Source: Geobacillus proteiniphilus (GTDB lineage: Bacteria > Bacillota > Bacilli > Bacillales > Anoxybacillaceae). From it: a stretch of DNA of 64,000 nt. The first letter of the stretch is position 1. Each line of letters begins with the position of its first letter. Below, one piece after another: positions 50,107 to 58,315 of the stretch. Position numbers and translations under genes: made by a program. Under the pieces are notes generated by a model. That model worked only from the letters and a program-made list of their open reading frames with translations. It searched no databases and had not been told where the DNA came from. The DNA is taken from the NCBI RefSeq assembly GCF_001908025.1, contig NZ_MQMG01000008.1, positions 1-64,000 of the forward strand, in the 5' to 3' direction.

Positions 50107-50313
50107 ATGATTCATTACACATGGGCGACCCGGCCGACGATCAAAAAAGTAAAGTGCGTTCACACGAACGCGGAAAAGTACATGGTCAGCAATGTGTTGA
50201 CGCCGGGCAAAGTATATGAAGTGAAAAGCGAAACGGACGAGTTTTATTTTGTCATCGACAACAGCGGAAAAGTCGGCGGGTTTTACAAAGATTATTTTGA
50301 GGAAGTCAAGTGA
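50107..50313 (+). CDS. DUF6501-like small protein
   Basis: 68-residue beta-rich protein (MIHYTWATRPTIKKVKCVHT...). LTPGKVYEVKSETDEFYFVI then DNSGKVGGFYKDYFEEV corresponds to a small Bacillaceae family remembered as DUF6501. One Cys. AAGGGGATG precedes the start. Monocistronic with a strong terminator. Function unknown. Confidence 0.75.
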   Translation: MIHYTWATRPTIKKVKCVHTNAEKYMVSNVLTPGKVYEVKSETDEFYFVIDNSGKVGGFYKDYFEEVK

Positions 50314-50330
50314 TCGCGCCAATAGCCAAG

Positions 50331-50366
50331 AAAAAACGGATGTCCGAAACAGGGCATCCGTTTTTT
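50331..50366. terminator. Bidirectional terminator
   Basis: AAAAAACGGATGTCC / GGCATCCGTTTTTT hairpin between the DUF6501-like gene and the convergent kinase gene. Confidence 0.85.
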
Positions 50367-50369
50367 CGA

Positions 50370-51662
50370 TCAGCCGGCGGCGCTTTGTTCCGCCGTCGGC
50401 GGCCGCACCCGGCTTGCCGGCAGCGTGATCGTCAACGTCGTCCCTTTTTGTACGGTGCTTTCGATCGTCCACGTTCCTCCCATTTGTTCGATGATTTTGA
50501 CGGCGACCATCGCACCAAGCCCGGTGCCTTTTTCTTTTGTGCTGAAGTATGGCTCGCCGAAGCGGCGCACTTGTTCTTTCGTCATGCCAACGCCGTTGTC
50601 GGAAATGGTGATGACGACTGATGTTCCCCGGTTCTCGGCCGCAACATGGAGCGTGCCGCCGTTTGGCATTGCCTCAATGCTGTTTTTCAACAAGTTGAGA
50701 AAACACTGTTGGAAATATTGTGCGTTTCCGATGACAACGCCATGTTCGAGGGAAGAGGATACATGGATCGAATGCATATGCGCCATTGGCGTAATCATTT
50801 GCAGCACTTTCTGAAGCTGGGTGGCGACATCAATCGGCTCGGTCTCTTTTGGCGCCGGTTTGGCAAACGTCAAATAGTCGCGGATGATGGCTTCCGCCCG
50901 CTCGAGTTCCTCTAAGGCGATGCGAATGTACCGCTCTTCGGTTTCGCGCGGCAGCCGACCAGTTTGCAGCAGCTGGATGAATCCTTTGACGACGGTGAGC
51001 GGGTTGCGGATTTCATGGGAAATGCTGGCTGCCATTTGGCTGACGATCTGCATTTTTTCCATCTTCATCAGCTCTGCCCGAGCGAGCTGCGCCTCATGAA
51101 GCGTCTCCATCAAATAGACAGCGAACATCATGACAAACGGCGGCATGAGAAGAAAATACACGATATACGGTCTTGTCACTGGAAAATCAGCGACGATGAT
51201 GGCCGCAAACGTCGTAAGCACTGCGAGCAAAAACGTCAGCCAAAGCGACATAACGAGCTTGCTTGGCCGCGGCAGCTTGCGAAACAGCGGCGAAGCGGCC
51301 GCCGCTATGGCAAACATGATGGCGTAAACGATCAACGTGAGCGGCTGAAATCCGTACAAAACGGTGCGTGCCAGCATCAAGACAACAAACAGCACCGCCC
51401 CGACCGCGCCGCCGCCATACAATGTCCCAAGCAAAAACGGAATTTGCCGGAAATCATGGACGCACAGCGGATCAATGTAAATCGGAAATTTCATGCACAA
51501 AACGGCCGCCAACGCCAAACAAGCCCCAAGCAGCGCCTGGCCATAGAGCGGGCGCTGCCGGATCGCTCGACTATGGTCATAAATAAAGGAAAAGGCAAAG
51601 ATAGTGACTAAAATATAAAATAAGTTGTTTAGGACGTGCTGGTTAATGTATAAACCCGCCAT
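50370..51662 (-). CDS. KinB-like membrane sensor histidine kinase
   Basis: 430-residue kinase. The N-terminal 190 residues carry about six membrane helices of the 5TMR-LYT type. The H-box SISHEIRNPLTVVKGFIQLL has the phospho-acceptor His216; the ATPase domain shows LNLLKNSIEAMPNGG, SDNGVGMTKEQ and KEKGTGLGAMVAVKIIEQMG. Length and layout match KinB, which starts the Spo0F-Spo0B-Spo0A phosphorelay in B. subtilis. No response regulator or KbaA gene is adjacent. A start at 51662 (ATG) follows AGGAGAT. Assignment as a sporulation kinase is inference from architecture. Confidence 0.82.
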   Translation of the reverse strand: MAGLYINQHVLNNLFYILVTIFAFSFIYDHSRAIRQRPLYGQALLGACLALAAVLCMKFPIYIDPLCVHDFRQIPFLLGTLYGGGAVGAVLFVVLMLARTVLYGFQPLTLIVYAIMFAIAAAASPLFRKLPRPSKLVMSLWLTFLLAVLTTFAAIIVADFPVTRPYIVYFLLMPPFVMMFAVYLMETLHEAQLARAELMKMEKMQIVSQMAASISHEIRNPLTVVKGFIQLLQTGRLPRETEERYIRIALEELERAEAIIRDYLTFAKPAPKETEPIDVATQLQKVLQMITPMAHMHSIHVSSSLEHGVVIGNAQYFQQCFLNLLKNSIEAMPNGGTLHVAAENRGTSVVITISDNGVGMTKEQVRRFGEPYFSTKEKGTGLGAMVAVKIIEQMGGTWTIESTVQKGTTLTITLPASRVRPPTAEQSAAG

Positions 51663-51804
51663 ACAAAAAATCTCCTAATTAAATGAACATCATCGTTTTC
51701 CATTATAACTCGGAAAAGGTTGAAAGAAAAATAGATTTGTTGCTTATAGCGCTCTATACGTCCAACAGCACGCATTGCCTGGTTGAAAGACACGGTGCGT
51801 TTTG

Positions 51805-53001
51805 TTATGCCTGGTCTTTCGGCAGCCAAACGGCTAAGATTCCAAAGAGCGGCAGCACGCTGCAAAGCAGCATCAACGTGCCGAGCGACGACAAGTCGGC
51901 GATTTTGCCGAGCACGACCGCACCAAGCGCCCCCATGCCAAACGCCAGGCCGACGATCAGCCCGGACGCCATGCCGACATGGTTCGGAAGCAGCTCTTGG
52001 GCGTAGACGACAAACGTCGCAAAGCTTAATGACAGCACAAACCCGGCGACAAGCAGCAACGGCAAGGCGAGCGGAAGCGGCGCGTGCGGCAGGGCGAGCG
52101 CAAACGGCGCCGTCCCAACAGTCGACCAGATCATTAAGTTCCGTTTGCCGAACCGGTCAGCGATCGGCCCGCCGGCGAGCGTTCCAATAGCGCCGGCGAT
52201 CATAAAGGCGAACAAGTACACTTGCGCCTCGCGCACGGAAATATGCGTCGTTTCCATCAGATAAAACTGGTAATAGTTTGAGATGCCGGCCGAATACCAT
52301 GAGCGGGCGAACACGACAAAGATGAGCAGCGCAAGTGCAAAGACGATCGAATGCCCGTGATCGATTCGCTGCCCGGCTTTTTTCGCTTTGCTTGGCGTCG
52401 GTCGGCTGCCGAGTTCATGTCCGTACCATTGCGAGACGCGCCAAAGCACGGTGATGCCAAGAGCGGCAGCGAGCGTAAACCAAGCCGCCCCTTTTTGGCC
52501 GAACGGCACGAAAATAAGGGCGGTAAAAAGAGGGGCTAAGGCGTTGCCTGTGTTGCCGCCGACTTGATAAATCGACTGCGCAAACGCCCGCCGCGCTCCA
52601 GCGGCCAAATAGACGACGCGCGACCCTTCTGGATGAAAGACGGCCGAGCCGATCCCAACAAGCAACGCGGACAGAAGGACAAAGAGAAAATTCGGCGCCA
52701 AGGCGAGCCCGGCCATGCCGAGCAAACTTGCCGCCATGCCGAGCGGCAAAAAGTACGGCGATGGCGTTCGGTCCGTCCATAAGCCAACGACCGGCTGCAT
52801 GATCGATGACGTCATGTTCAACGCAAAAGCGATCCAGCCGATTTGCGTATACGACAGCTCCATCGTCGAGCGCAAAATCGGGAAGAGCGCCGGGATGACC
52901 GCCTGCATCGCATCGTTCAAAAAGTGGCTGAAGCTGATGGCGAACAAAATCGGGTAGACGGTTATGCCTACGGCGCTCGTTCGTTCTGTATGGGTGTTCA
53001 T
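51805..53001 (-). CDS. MFS transporter, fosmidomycin-resistance type
   Basis: 398-residue, twelve-span major facilitator. SFSHFLNDAMQAVIPALFPI in helix 1, AVFHPEGSRVVYLAAGARR and QVGGNTGNALAPLFTALIFV are typical of the Fsr/YfnC group, which exports fosmidomycin and related compounds. ATG 53001 with GGGGGAGAACG upstream. Monocistronic. The physiological substrate is unknown. Confidence 0.85.
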   Translation of the reverse strand: MNTHTERTSAVGITVYPILFAISFSHFLNDAMQAVIPALFPILRSTMELSYTQIGWIAFALNMTSSIMQPVVGLWTDRTPSPYFLPLGMAASLLGMAGLALAPNFLFVLLSALLVGIGSAVFHPEGSRVVYLAAGARRAFAQSIYQVGGNTGNALAPLFTALIFVPFGQKGAAWFTLAAALGITVLWRVSQWYGHELGSRPTPSKAKKAGQRIDHGHSIVFALALLIFVVFARSWYSAGISNYYQFYLMETTHISVREAQVYLFAFMIAGAIGTLAGGPIADRFGKRNLMIWSTVGTAPFALALPHAPLPLALPLLLVAGFVLSLSFATFVVYAQELLPNHVGMASGLIVGLAFGMGALGAVVLGKIADLSSLGTLMLLCSVLPLFGILAVWLPKDQA

Positions 53002-53062
53002 CGTTCTCCCCCGTTCAAAATATATCTTAATATTCCTAATTATACTTTATTTTTTTGTCTTT

Positions 53063-54214
53063 TCAATCGCCGGCGCGGTAATTGATTTTTTCCTTGCCTC
53101 CAGCGCTGATCGCAAGGTCGACGGAGATGGAGGGGAGAATACCGTCATCGAGCGGAACGGTTCCGTTTACCGATAACCGCCGCCATTCAGAAAGGTTGTT
53201 TCGATACAACACATCCGAAATGTTCAATGTGTCAATGCCGCGCGCCGCTCCCCACTGATACGTGCCGCGGATTTCCTGCTCGATTGCTTCTTTAGACAAA
53301 CGGACAAGTTGCGGCCACGATAGCGGTTCGTTTTGTTCGATGATGGTTCCCACAGCACGAACGCGCAACTGGATACGATCAGCGCCTCCTTCCCGCTTCA
53401 TAGCCCATTCGGCATGCGGTTCCCGAATAATGAGAGTCGCCGCCGTTTTTCCCTTTTTCTTAAGCGCGAGGGGAGTGCGGCGGATGTCTTGTTCCACCCA
53501 GCGAATCCCTTTGACTTCGGATATGCGGGCGCAGCCTTGCAACTTGTAATTGTGCAAAAAACAGGCTCCTTTAAGAACTAACATCGGTTTATTCTTTTTA
53601 TCTTCCGTCCACTCTTTTTTTGCCAATGACAAATAAGGAAGGCGAGTGGTCATGGCCGGCTCATCGATATGGGCGATAAAACGGTTCAGCCGAATGGGCC
53701 GAATAAATGAGCTTTGCCGGAACAGCTCTTCTGGGTTGGATAAAAATGAATAATAGGAAGAGGCAAGCAACAATGGAGTTGACTGGAACAACTTTTCTAG
53801 CGATGTGTCTGTTGCGTATACCCAAATCGTATGGCGAATCTCGTTATAACGGTTCAATAAATCGATGACATTGCGAATGACGTCAGGCCGCAGCGCCCGT
53901 TTCGTAAAGACAAGGCTTTTGACATGCCCCCAAGAAACCATTTGTTGAATCGATCGATATAAGTTATGGGCGGCGAGATCGAACGTTTCACCCGTCGCCT
54001 TGCCGACTGAAACGGTCGCTTGTTCTCTTGTTCCGCCAGCTTCCACTTTGGCGAGCCCGCTGAAGTTAATGAGTTGAACGTACAGCACCATTTTCCCATC
54101 TTTGTAATCAATGCCAATTGAATGAATGTAAAGAAGATGGTCAATATTGCGCACCCCCCAGCAGCCGCTAAGCAATACGACGGCGAAAAGTAGGGCAAAA
54201 AGCCGCTTGATCAT
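53063..54214 (-). CDS. Germinant receptor C subunit (lipoprotein)
   Basis: 383-residue Ger(x)C-family lipoprotein: signal peptide with lipobox LLSGC (Cys about residue 18), then the family start WGVRNIDHLLYIHSIGIDYK, and a C-terminal domain with LRVRAVGTIIEQ...EIRGTYQWGAARGID. It sits on the outer face of the spore inner membrane with the A and B subunits. Third gene of the minus-strand operon; ATG 54214 overlaps the A-subunit stop (ATGA), with AAGGAAG upstream. Which germinant it answers cannot be told from sequence. Confidence 0.92.
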   Translation of the reverse strand: MIKRLFALLFAVVLLSGCWGVRNIDHLLYIHSIGIDYKDGKMVLYVQLINFSGLAKVEAGGTREQATVSVGKATGETFDLAAHNLYRSIQQMVSWGHVKSLVFTKRALRPDVIRNVIDLLNRYNEIRHTIWVYATDTSLEKLFQSTPLLLASSYYSFLSNPEELFRQSSFIRPIRLNRFIAHIDEPAMTTRLPYLSLAKKEWTEDKKNKPMLVLKGACFLHNYKLQGCARISEVKGIRWVEQDIRRTPLALKKKGKTAATLIIREPHAEWAMKREGGADRIQLRVRAVGTIIEQNEPLSWPQLVRLSKEAIEQEIRGTYQWGAARGIDTLNISDVLYRNNLSEWRRLSVNGTVPLDDGILPSISVDLAISAGGKEKINYRAGD

Positions 54215-55740
54215 TTATCATCTTCCTTTCTTGGTGTCGCATCGTTTGGATGCAAAATGCGGGCGCGTGTGCGAAATAATCTCCATGCACTTGTGACCAG
54301 CGTCTTTCCGATATCGTTCGACGCAGGAGCTAATGGAGCTACATAAGGAACGCCGAACGTCCGCAAATTCACAACATACGTTAAAATGAAAAAGAGCGAT
54401 AATATAAATCCGAACAACCCGAGAAGAGATGAAAACATTAAAATAAACAATCGAAGTATGGAGACCATGTTCAATAAATTTTGATTGACCAATGTAAAGG
54501 AAGAAATAACGGAGATGGCGCTTATGACTAGTGTCGCCGGCGCGGTCAGTCCAGCGTTGATCGCTGCTTGGCCAATAATCAAACCGCCGACGACCGACAG
54601 CGTCTGTCCGACAGCAATGGGTAAACGCATACCCGCTTCTTTAAACACTTCAAATAAAATGAGCATAATAAACATTTCTAATGGTACAGGAAGCGGCACT
54701 CCATGCCGGGATAGGACAAGCGTTGCCAGCAAGGTGAACGGCAGCTGGTCTGGATGGAACGACGTCAATGCTGTCCATGCTCCGGGGAGAAAAATAGATA
54801 CCGATATGCTGAACAGCCGAATAAGGCGCTGAAAAATAACAAATAGGAAAAATGTATGGTTGTCTTCAGATGTGTTCAATAAAAAGGTCAAATTGCCCGG
54901 CCCGATTAAAGCGGTCGGCGCTCCATCGATCAACAAGAGAAAGCGTCCATTGAGCAGCGAACTAGCTGCAAAGTCCGGCCGGCCCGTATATCCAAACAAA
55001 GGGAAAAGAGTGAAACGATGGTCGGAAATCCAATGTTCAATTTGATTTGCGCTTGTGACCGAGTCTACACATAAATTCAATAGGCGCCTCCGCACTTCGT
55101 CAATCATGTCTAAGTTGACCATATCATCGATATAGAGCAATCCAATTTGCGTTTGGCTGCGCGTTCCAATAATGAATGGTTCGTAAACAAGGCGGTGCGA
55201 ACGGATCCGCTTGCGAATGAGTGCTACATTTTTGCCGATTTCCTCAACGAATCCATCCTTTGGTCCGCGGATCGATACTTCTGTGTTTGGTTCGTCTGGA
55301 TCACGTTTCGGTAGATTGGCCAGCGCCATTGTATACAAGGCGTCTGCCTCTTGGAAATAAATCAGCAATTCGCCGCTGAACAGGCGAAAATTCAAGTCAT
55401 CGATTCGTACTTCTTTCCCGATATATTCAAGTGTTGCCGGCTTATGCATCTCGATTTCGTCAATTGATAGGAATGAGCATCGTTCCCCCATGTCGCGAAG
55501 CATCGGATAAACGGCTTTTTGCAACATCGGTGTATCGCACAGTCCTTCACAGTAGATGAATAAAAGACGGACGGCGACCCTATCAGGCGTGATCGATGGG
55601 ACCACCGCTTCTTTGATTGTGACGTCATGGCATTTTCCATACATCGTGCGCAATGCTTCTTCGGAAATGATCACCGTTTCTAAAACGGTGCAATCATCGG
55701 CCAATCCGTTGTTTTCGGCAGCTCGCATCGGCAACGGCAT
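54211..55740 (-). CDS. Germinant receptor A subunit
   Basis: 509-residue GerA-family protein. A hydrophilic N-terminal domain of about 280 residues (TEVSIRGPKDGFVEEIGKNV; LLYIDDMVNLDMIDEVRRRL) is followed by about five membrane helices with the conserved TFHPDQLPFTLLATL-like loop and LRTFGVPYVAPLAP. It forms the receptor with B and C in the spore inner membrane. ATG 55740 is eight bases after GAGGGGG; a GTG at 55746 overlapping the upstream stop is an alternative. Divergent from the A subunit at 60398. Confidence 0.9.
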   Translation of the reverse strand: MPLPMRAAENNGLADDCTVLETVIISEEALRTMYGKCHDVTIKEAVVPSITPDRVAVRLLFIYCEGLCDTPMLQKAVYPMLRDMGERCSFLSIDEIEMHKPATLEYIGKEVRIDDLNFRLFSGELLIYFQEADALYTMALANLPKRDPDEPNTEVSIRGPKDGFVEEIGKNVALIRKRIRSHRLVYEPFIIGTRSQTQIGLLYIDDMVNLDMIDEVRRRLLNLCVDSVTSANQIEHWISDHRFTLFPLFGYTGRPDFAASSLLNGRFLLLIDGAPTALIGPGNLTFLLNTSEDNHTFFLFVIFQRLIRLFSISVSIFLPGAWTALTSFHPDQLPFTLLATLVLSRHGVPLPVPLEMFIMLILFEVFKEAGMRLPIAVGQTLSVVGGLIIGQAAINAGLTAPATLVISAISVISSFTLVNQNLLNMVSILRLFILMFSSLLGLFGFILSLFFILTYVVNLRTFGVPYVAPLAPASNDIGKTLVTSAWRLFRTRARILHPNDATPRKEDDK

Positions 55741-55742
55741 TA

Positions 55743-56831
55743 TCACATCCCCCTCTTCTTTTTGAAATAAGTAATCATCCCGAGCACGCTAATCAAAACA
55801 GAAAGAGCGAGAGAAAAGATGAGCGATGATGGCAACACCCAATATTTTACGAAATGAAAAAATTGTTCATCGCTGATCTGAACGAGCGACGCCAATATGA
55901 TTATCGTATAAATGGAAATGAGCATCCAGCGGCGTGTTTGTTCGTGTTGCACTGGGAACAGCTCGACAAGCAGAGCTGTAAATAAGGAAATGCGAATAAA
56001 AGCACCGGACAGCCACTGGTAGACGGATAAAAAATCGACATGTTCGATATACGTGCCTAGATTGACCATCCGCCATTGTTCAAAAGCCGGATAGCGAAGG
56101 CGCGTCGCCTGTTCGGGGCCAAACTCCGTAATTGCGCCGATCGTCGGCCCGATGCTTAAGCTGCCGGTCAAGATGGCAATCATGATGAGCGCCTTCATGG
56201 AAAATGTTTTCGGCAGATGGTGAGAAAGGAATAAAAGTATAATGACCTCTGCGTAACCTGCCCCTGCGTACATGATTCCCTGAAAAATAGGCTTCCATCC
56301 GTGTTCGAACATTGGTTTTAATAATGAGTAGTCTTTATGCGGCATCGTTGAGAACATGACGAAAAAACCAAACAGTGTGACGAAAGTCAAAATAACAAGT
56401 GCGGTATTGGCGATCGAGTGAATGCCGCGATACGCGTTATAAAAACAAAGAGCGGCGATGACGATGATAAGCGCCCATCTCGGCGTCGCTGTCAAATACG
56501 ATGTTGTCGTAAACGTGACCGTATCGTTTAATGTCACGAAGCTATGAACTAACAAAAAGATGCTGCTGCTGAAGGCGAATAGATAGGCAGCGGCGCGCGA
56601 GTATTGGGTTTGAAGCCAATCAAACAGGCGTTGCCTGCTTGTTTGTTTAATGGCAAAATACAGAAACGGCAGCCAAAGCGGAAGAGCGAGCAAAGCGCCA
56701 ACCGCAGCAATCCATGCATCCCGGTGCGATGCTTCGAGCAAGATCGGGATCACAAGGACGTGATTCATCAACCCGGTTGACAGCATGACCATGCATAACA
56801 ACTGTAGAACATTCAGCGGCTGCCCGTTCAT
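55743..56831 (-). CDS. Germinant receptor B subunit (permease-like)
   Basis: 362-residue, ten-span GerB-family protein of the amino acid/polyamine/organocation superfamily, the likely germinant-binding subunit. It starts NGQPLNVLQLLCMVMLSTGL and has the central PHKDYSLLKPMFEHGWKPIF and SLSIGPTIGAITEFGPEQA segments. First gene of a B-A-C operon, which differs from the classical A-B-C order. AAAGGGACTGGCG precedes the ATG; a sigma-G-like promoter lies upstream. Confidence 0.9.
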   Translation of the reverse strand: MNGQPLNVLQLLCMVMLSTGLMNHVLVIPILLEASHRDAWIAAVGALLALPLWLPFLYFAIKQTSRQRLFDWLQTQYSRAAAYLFAFSSSIFLLVHSFVTLNDTVTFTTTSYLTATPRWALIIVIAALCFYNAYRGIHSIANTALVILTFVTLFGFFVMFSTMPHKDYSLLKPMFEHGWKPIFQGIMYAGAGYAEVIILLFLSHHLPKTFSMKALIMIAILTGSLSIGPTIGAITEFGPEQATRLRYPAFEQWRMVNLGTYIEHVDFLSVYQWLSGAFIRISLFTALLVELFPVQHEQTRRWMLISIYTIIILASLVQISDEQFFHFVKYWVLPSSLIFSLALSVLISVLGMITYFKKKRGM

Positions 56832-56869
56832 CGCCAGTCCCTTTCTGCTGTGAATTTGATCTCCATTAA

Positions 56870-56899
56870 CAGTATTTTCAAGCGATGGACGTTTATTCG
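56870..56899 (-). promoter_or_regulatory. Sigma-G-like promoter of the gerBAC operon
   Basis: Minus strand: CGAATA (56899-56894), 17-bp spacer, AATACTG (56876-56870), close to TGAATA and CATACTA. Forespore expression is the rule for ger operons. Confidence 0.55.
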
Positions 56900-56973
56900 T
56901 TATAAAGGTGGTCGTGCAACTGTATTAGACTATTGGACACAATAACAACGAGACAGCATTTTGGAAAAAACTA

Positions 56974-57014
56974 TTGCCTTTCTTCTGTTTTGTGTGTACT
57001 ATTAGATGTAGTAC
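56974..57014 (+). promoter_or_regulatory. Promoter with overlapping GntR operator
   Basis: TTGCCT (56974-56979), 17-bp spacer, TACTAT (56997-57002). GTACTA (56996-57001) and TAGTAC (57009-57014) form a perfect inverted repeat over the -10 box, a good site for autorepression by the GntR protein encoded next. Confidence 0.65.
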
Positions 57015-57042
57015 GGTTGTGACAATGAGAGGAGGAGGGGAG

Positions 57043-57450
57043 ATGTTTGAGTTCGATTGGCGAAGCCGCCAACCGATTTACGAGCAGCTGATTGACAAAA
57101 TGAAAGAAATGATCGTTCGCGAACTATGGCAGCCGCACGATCAGCTGCCGTCGGTCCGGATGATGGCAAAACAATTGATGGTCAACCCGAACACGATTCA
57201 AAAAGCGTATCGCGAACTTGAGCGCGATGGCTGGATTTATTCGATTCCAGGGAAAGGCAGTTTCGTTGCGCCGCGCTCGAAAGAACCAAACATCGAGGCG
57301 ATCGCTGCGGTCCGTGAGCAGTTTGTCCGCCTTGTCAAGGAAGCACGGTTTTTAGGGGTGACAGACGAGCAGTTATGGCGATGGATCATAGAAGGGGAGA
57401 AAGAGGGGGAAAACGATGATTCAACTCGTGGACGTGACAAAAACGTTTGA
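57043..57450 (+). CDS. GntR-family (YtrA-type) regulator
   Basis: 135-residue protein: a winged helix-turn-helix (RSRQPIYEQLIDKMKEMIVR, DQLPSVRMMAKQLMVNPNTI, QKAYRELERDGWIYSIPGKG) plus a short helical C-terminus of the YtrA subfamily, which regulates ABC transporter operons. GGAGGAGGGG precedes ATG 57043. Its end overlaps the ABC ATPase gene by 35 bp, so the three genes form one operon. YtrA in B. subtilis answers cell-wall antibiotics; here the signal is unknown. Confidence 0.87.
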   Translation: MFEFDWRSRQPIYEQLIDKMKEMIVRELWQPHDQLPSVRMMAKQLMVNPNTIQKAYRELERDGWIYSIPGKGSFVAPRSKEPNIEAIAAVREQFVRLVKEARFLGVTDEQLWRWIIEGEKEGENDDSTRGRDKNV

Positions 57451-58315
57451 TCGATTTGCCGCCGTCAAGGGCGCGAACATGATGGTGCCAAAAGGAGCGA
57501 TTTACGGGCTGCTCGGCCCGAACGGCGCCGGGAAAACGACGCTGCTAAAGATGATGGCCGGCATTCTCCGCCAAGATCGCGGAACGATTACAGTGGACGG
57601 GGAGGATGTGTGGGAAAATGTCCGGGTGAAGCAACGCCTTTTGTTTTTGCCGGACTTTGTCTACTTTTTTCCGCACGCGACGATTCGGCAAATGGCGGAT
57701 TTTTACGAGCAACTGTACCCGTCGTTCAGCCGCGGGCGGTTTACAGAATTGCGGTCCGCTTTTTCGCTTGATGTTGATCAAAAAATTCAGCAGTTTTCCA
57801 AAGGCATGCAGCGCCAAGCGGCGTTTTGGCTCGCCTTTTCCGTCCAGCCTGATGTGCTCATTATGGATGAGCCGCTTGATGGGCTCGATGCATTCGTCCG
57901 CCGTCATGTGAAGCAGCTGCTCATAGAAGAAGTGGCCGAACGGGAGATGACGGTCGTCATTTCGTCGCACAATTTGCGCGAGCTCGAAGATTTATGCGAC
58001 ATCGTCGGATTGATGGCGCAAGGGACCGTACGGATGGAGCGCGATTTAAACGAGCTGCGCGCCGGGATGCATAAAATTCAAGTCGCGTTTCGCGGCGGAT
58101 TTCCGAGCGAGTTGGCCGAACGCCTTGACATCGTGCATCGCGAGGAGCGCGGCAGCATCGTTCTTCTTGTCGTCCGCGGCGAGAAACGATCCATCGAAGA
58201 GACGGTGAGTTCGTTTGCTCCGCTCATTCTTGACGTCTTGCCGTTGTCGTTGGAAGAAATTTTTGTGTATGAAATGGGGGATGTTGTCGATGTCCGCGAA
58301 ACGGTTGTCGGCTAA
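57416..58315 (+). CDS. ABC transporter ATPase (YtrB-like)
   Basis: 299-residue ATPase: Walker A GPNGAGKTT near residue 34, a signature-like FSKGMQRQ where LSGGQ is expected (degenerate), Walker B VLIMDEP and the switch His in ISSHNLRELE. The LSGGQ change is usual in the YtrB/antibiotic-response group. It pairs with the membrane protein encoded next. AGGGGG precedes ATG 57416 inside the regulator gene. Confidence 0.9.
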   Translation: MIQLVDVTKTFDRFAAVKGANMMVPKGAIYGLLGPNGAGKTTLLKMMAGILRQDRGTITVDGEDVWENVRVKQRLLFLPDFVYFFPHATIRQMADFYEQLYPSFSRGRFTELRSAFSLDVDQKIQQFSKGMQRQAAFWLAFSVQPDVLIMDEPLDGLDAFVRRHVKQLLIEEVAEREMTVVISSHNLRELEDLCDIVGLMAQGTVRMERDLNELRAGMHKIQVAFRGGFPSELAERLDIVHREERGSIVLLVVRGEKRSIEETVSSFAPLILDVLPLSLEEIFVYEMGDVVDVRETVVG

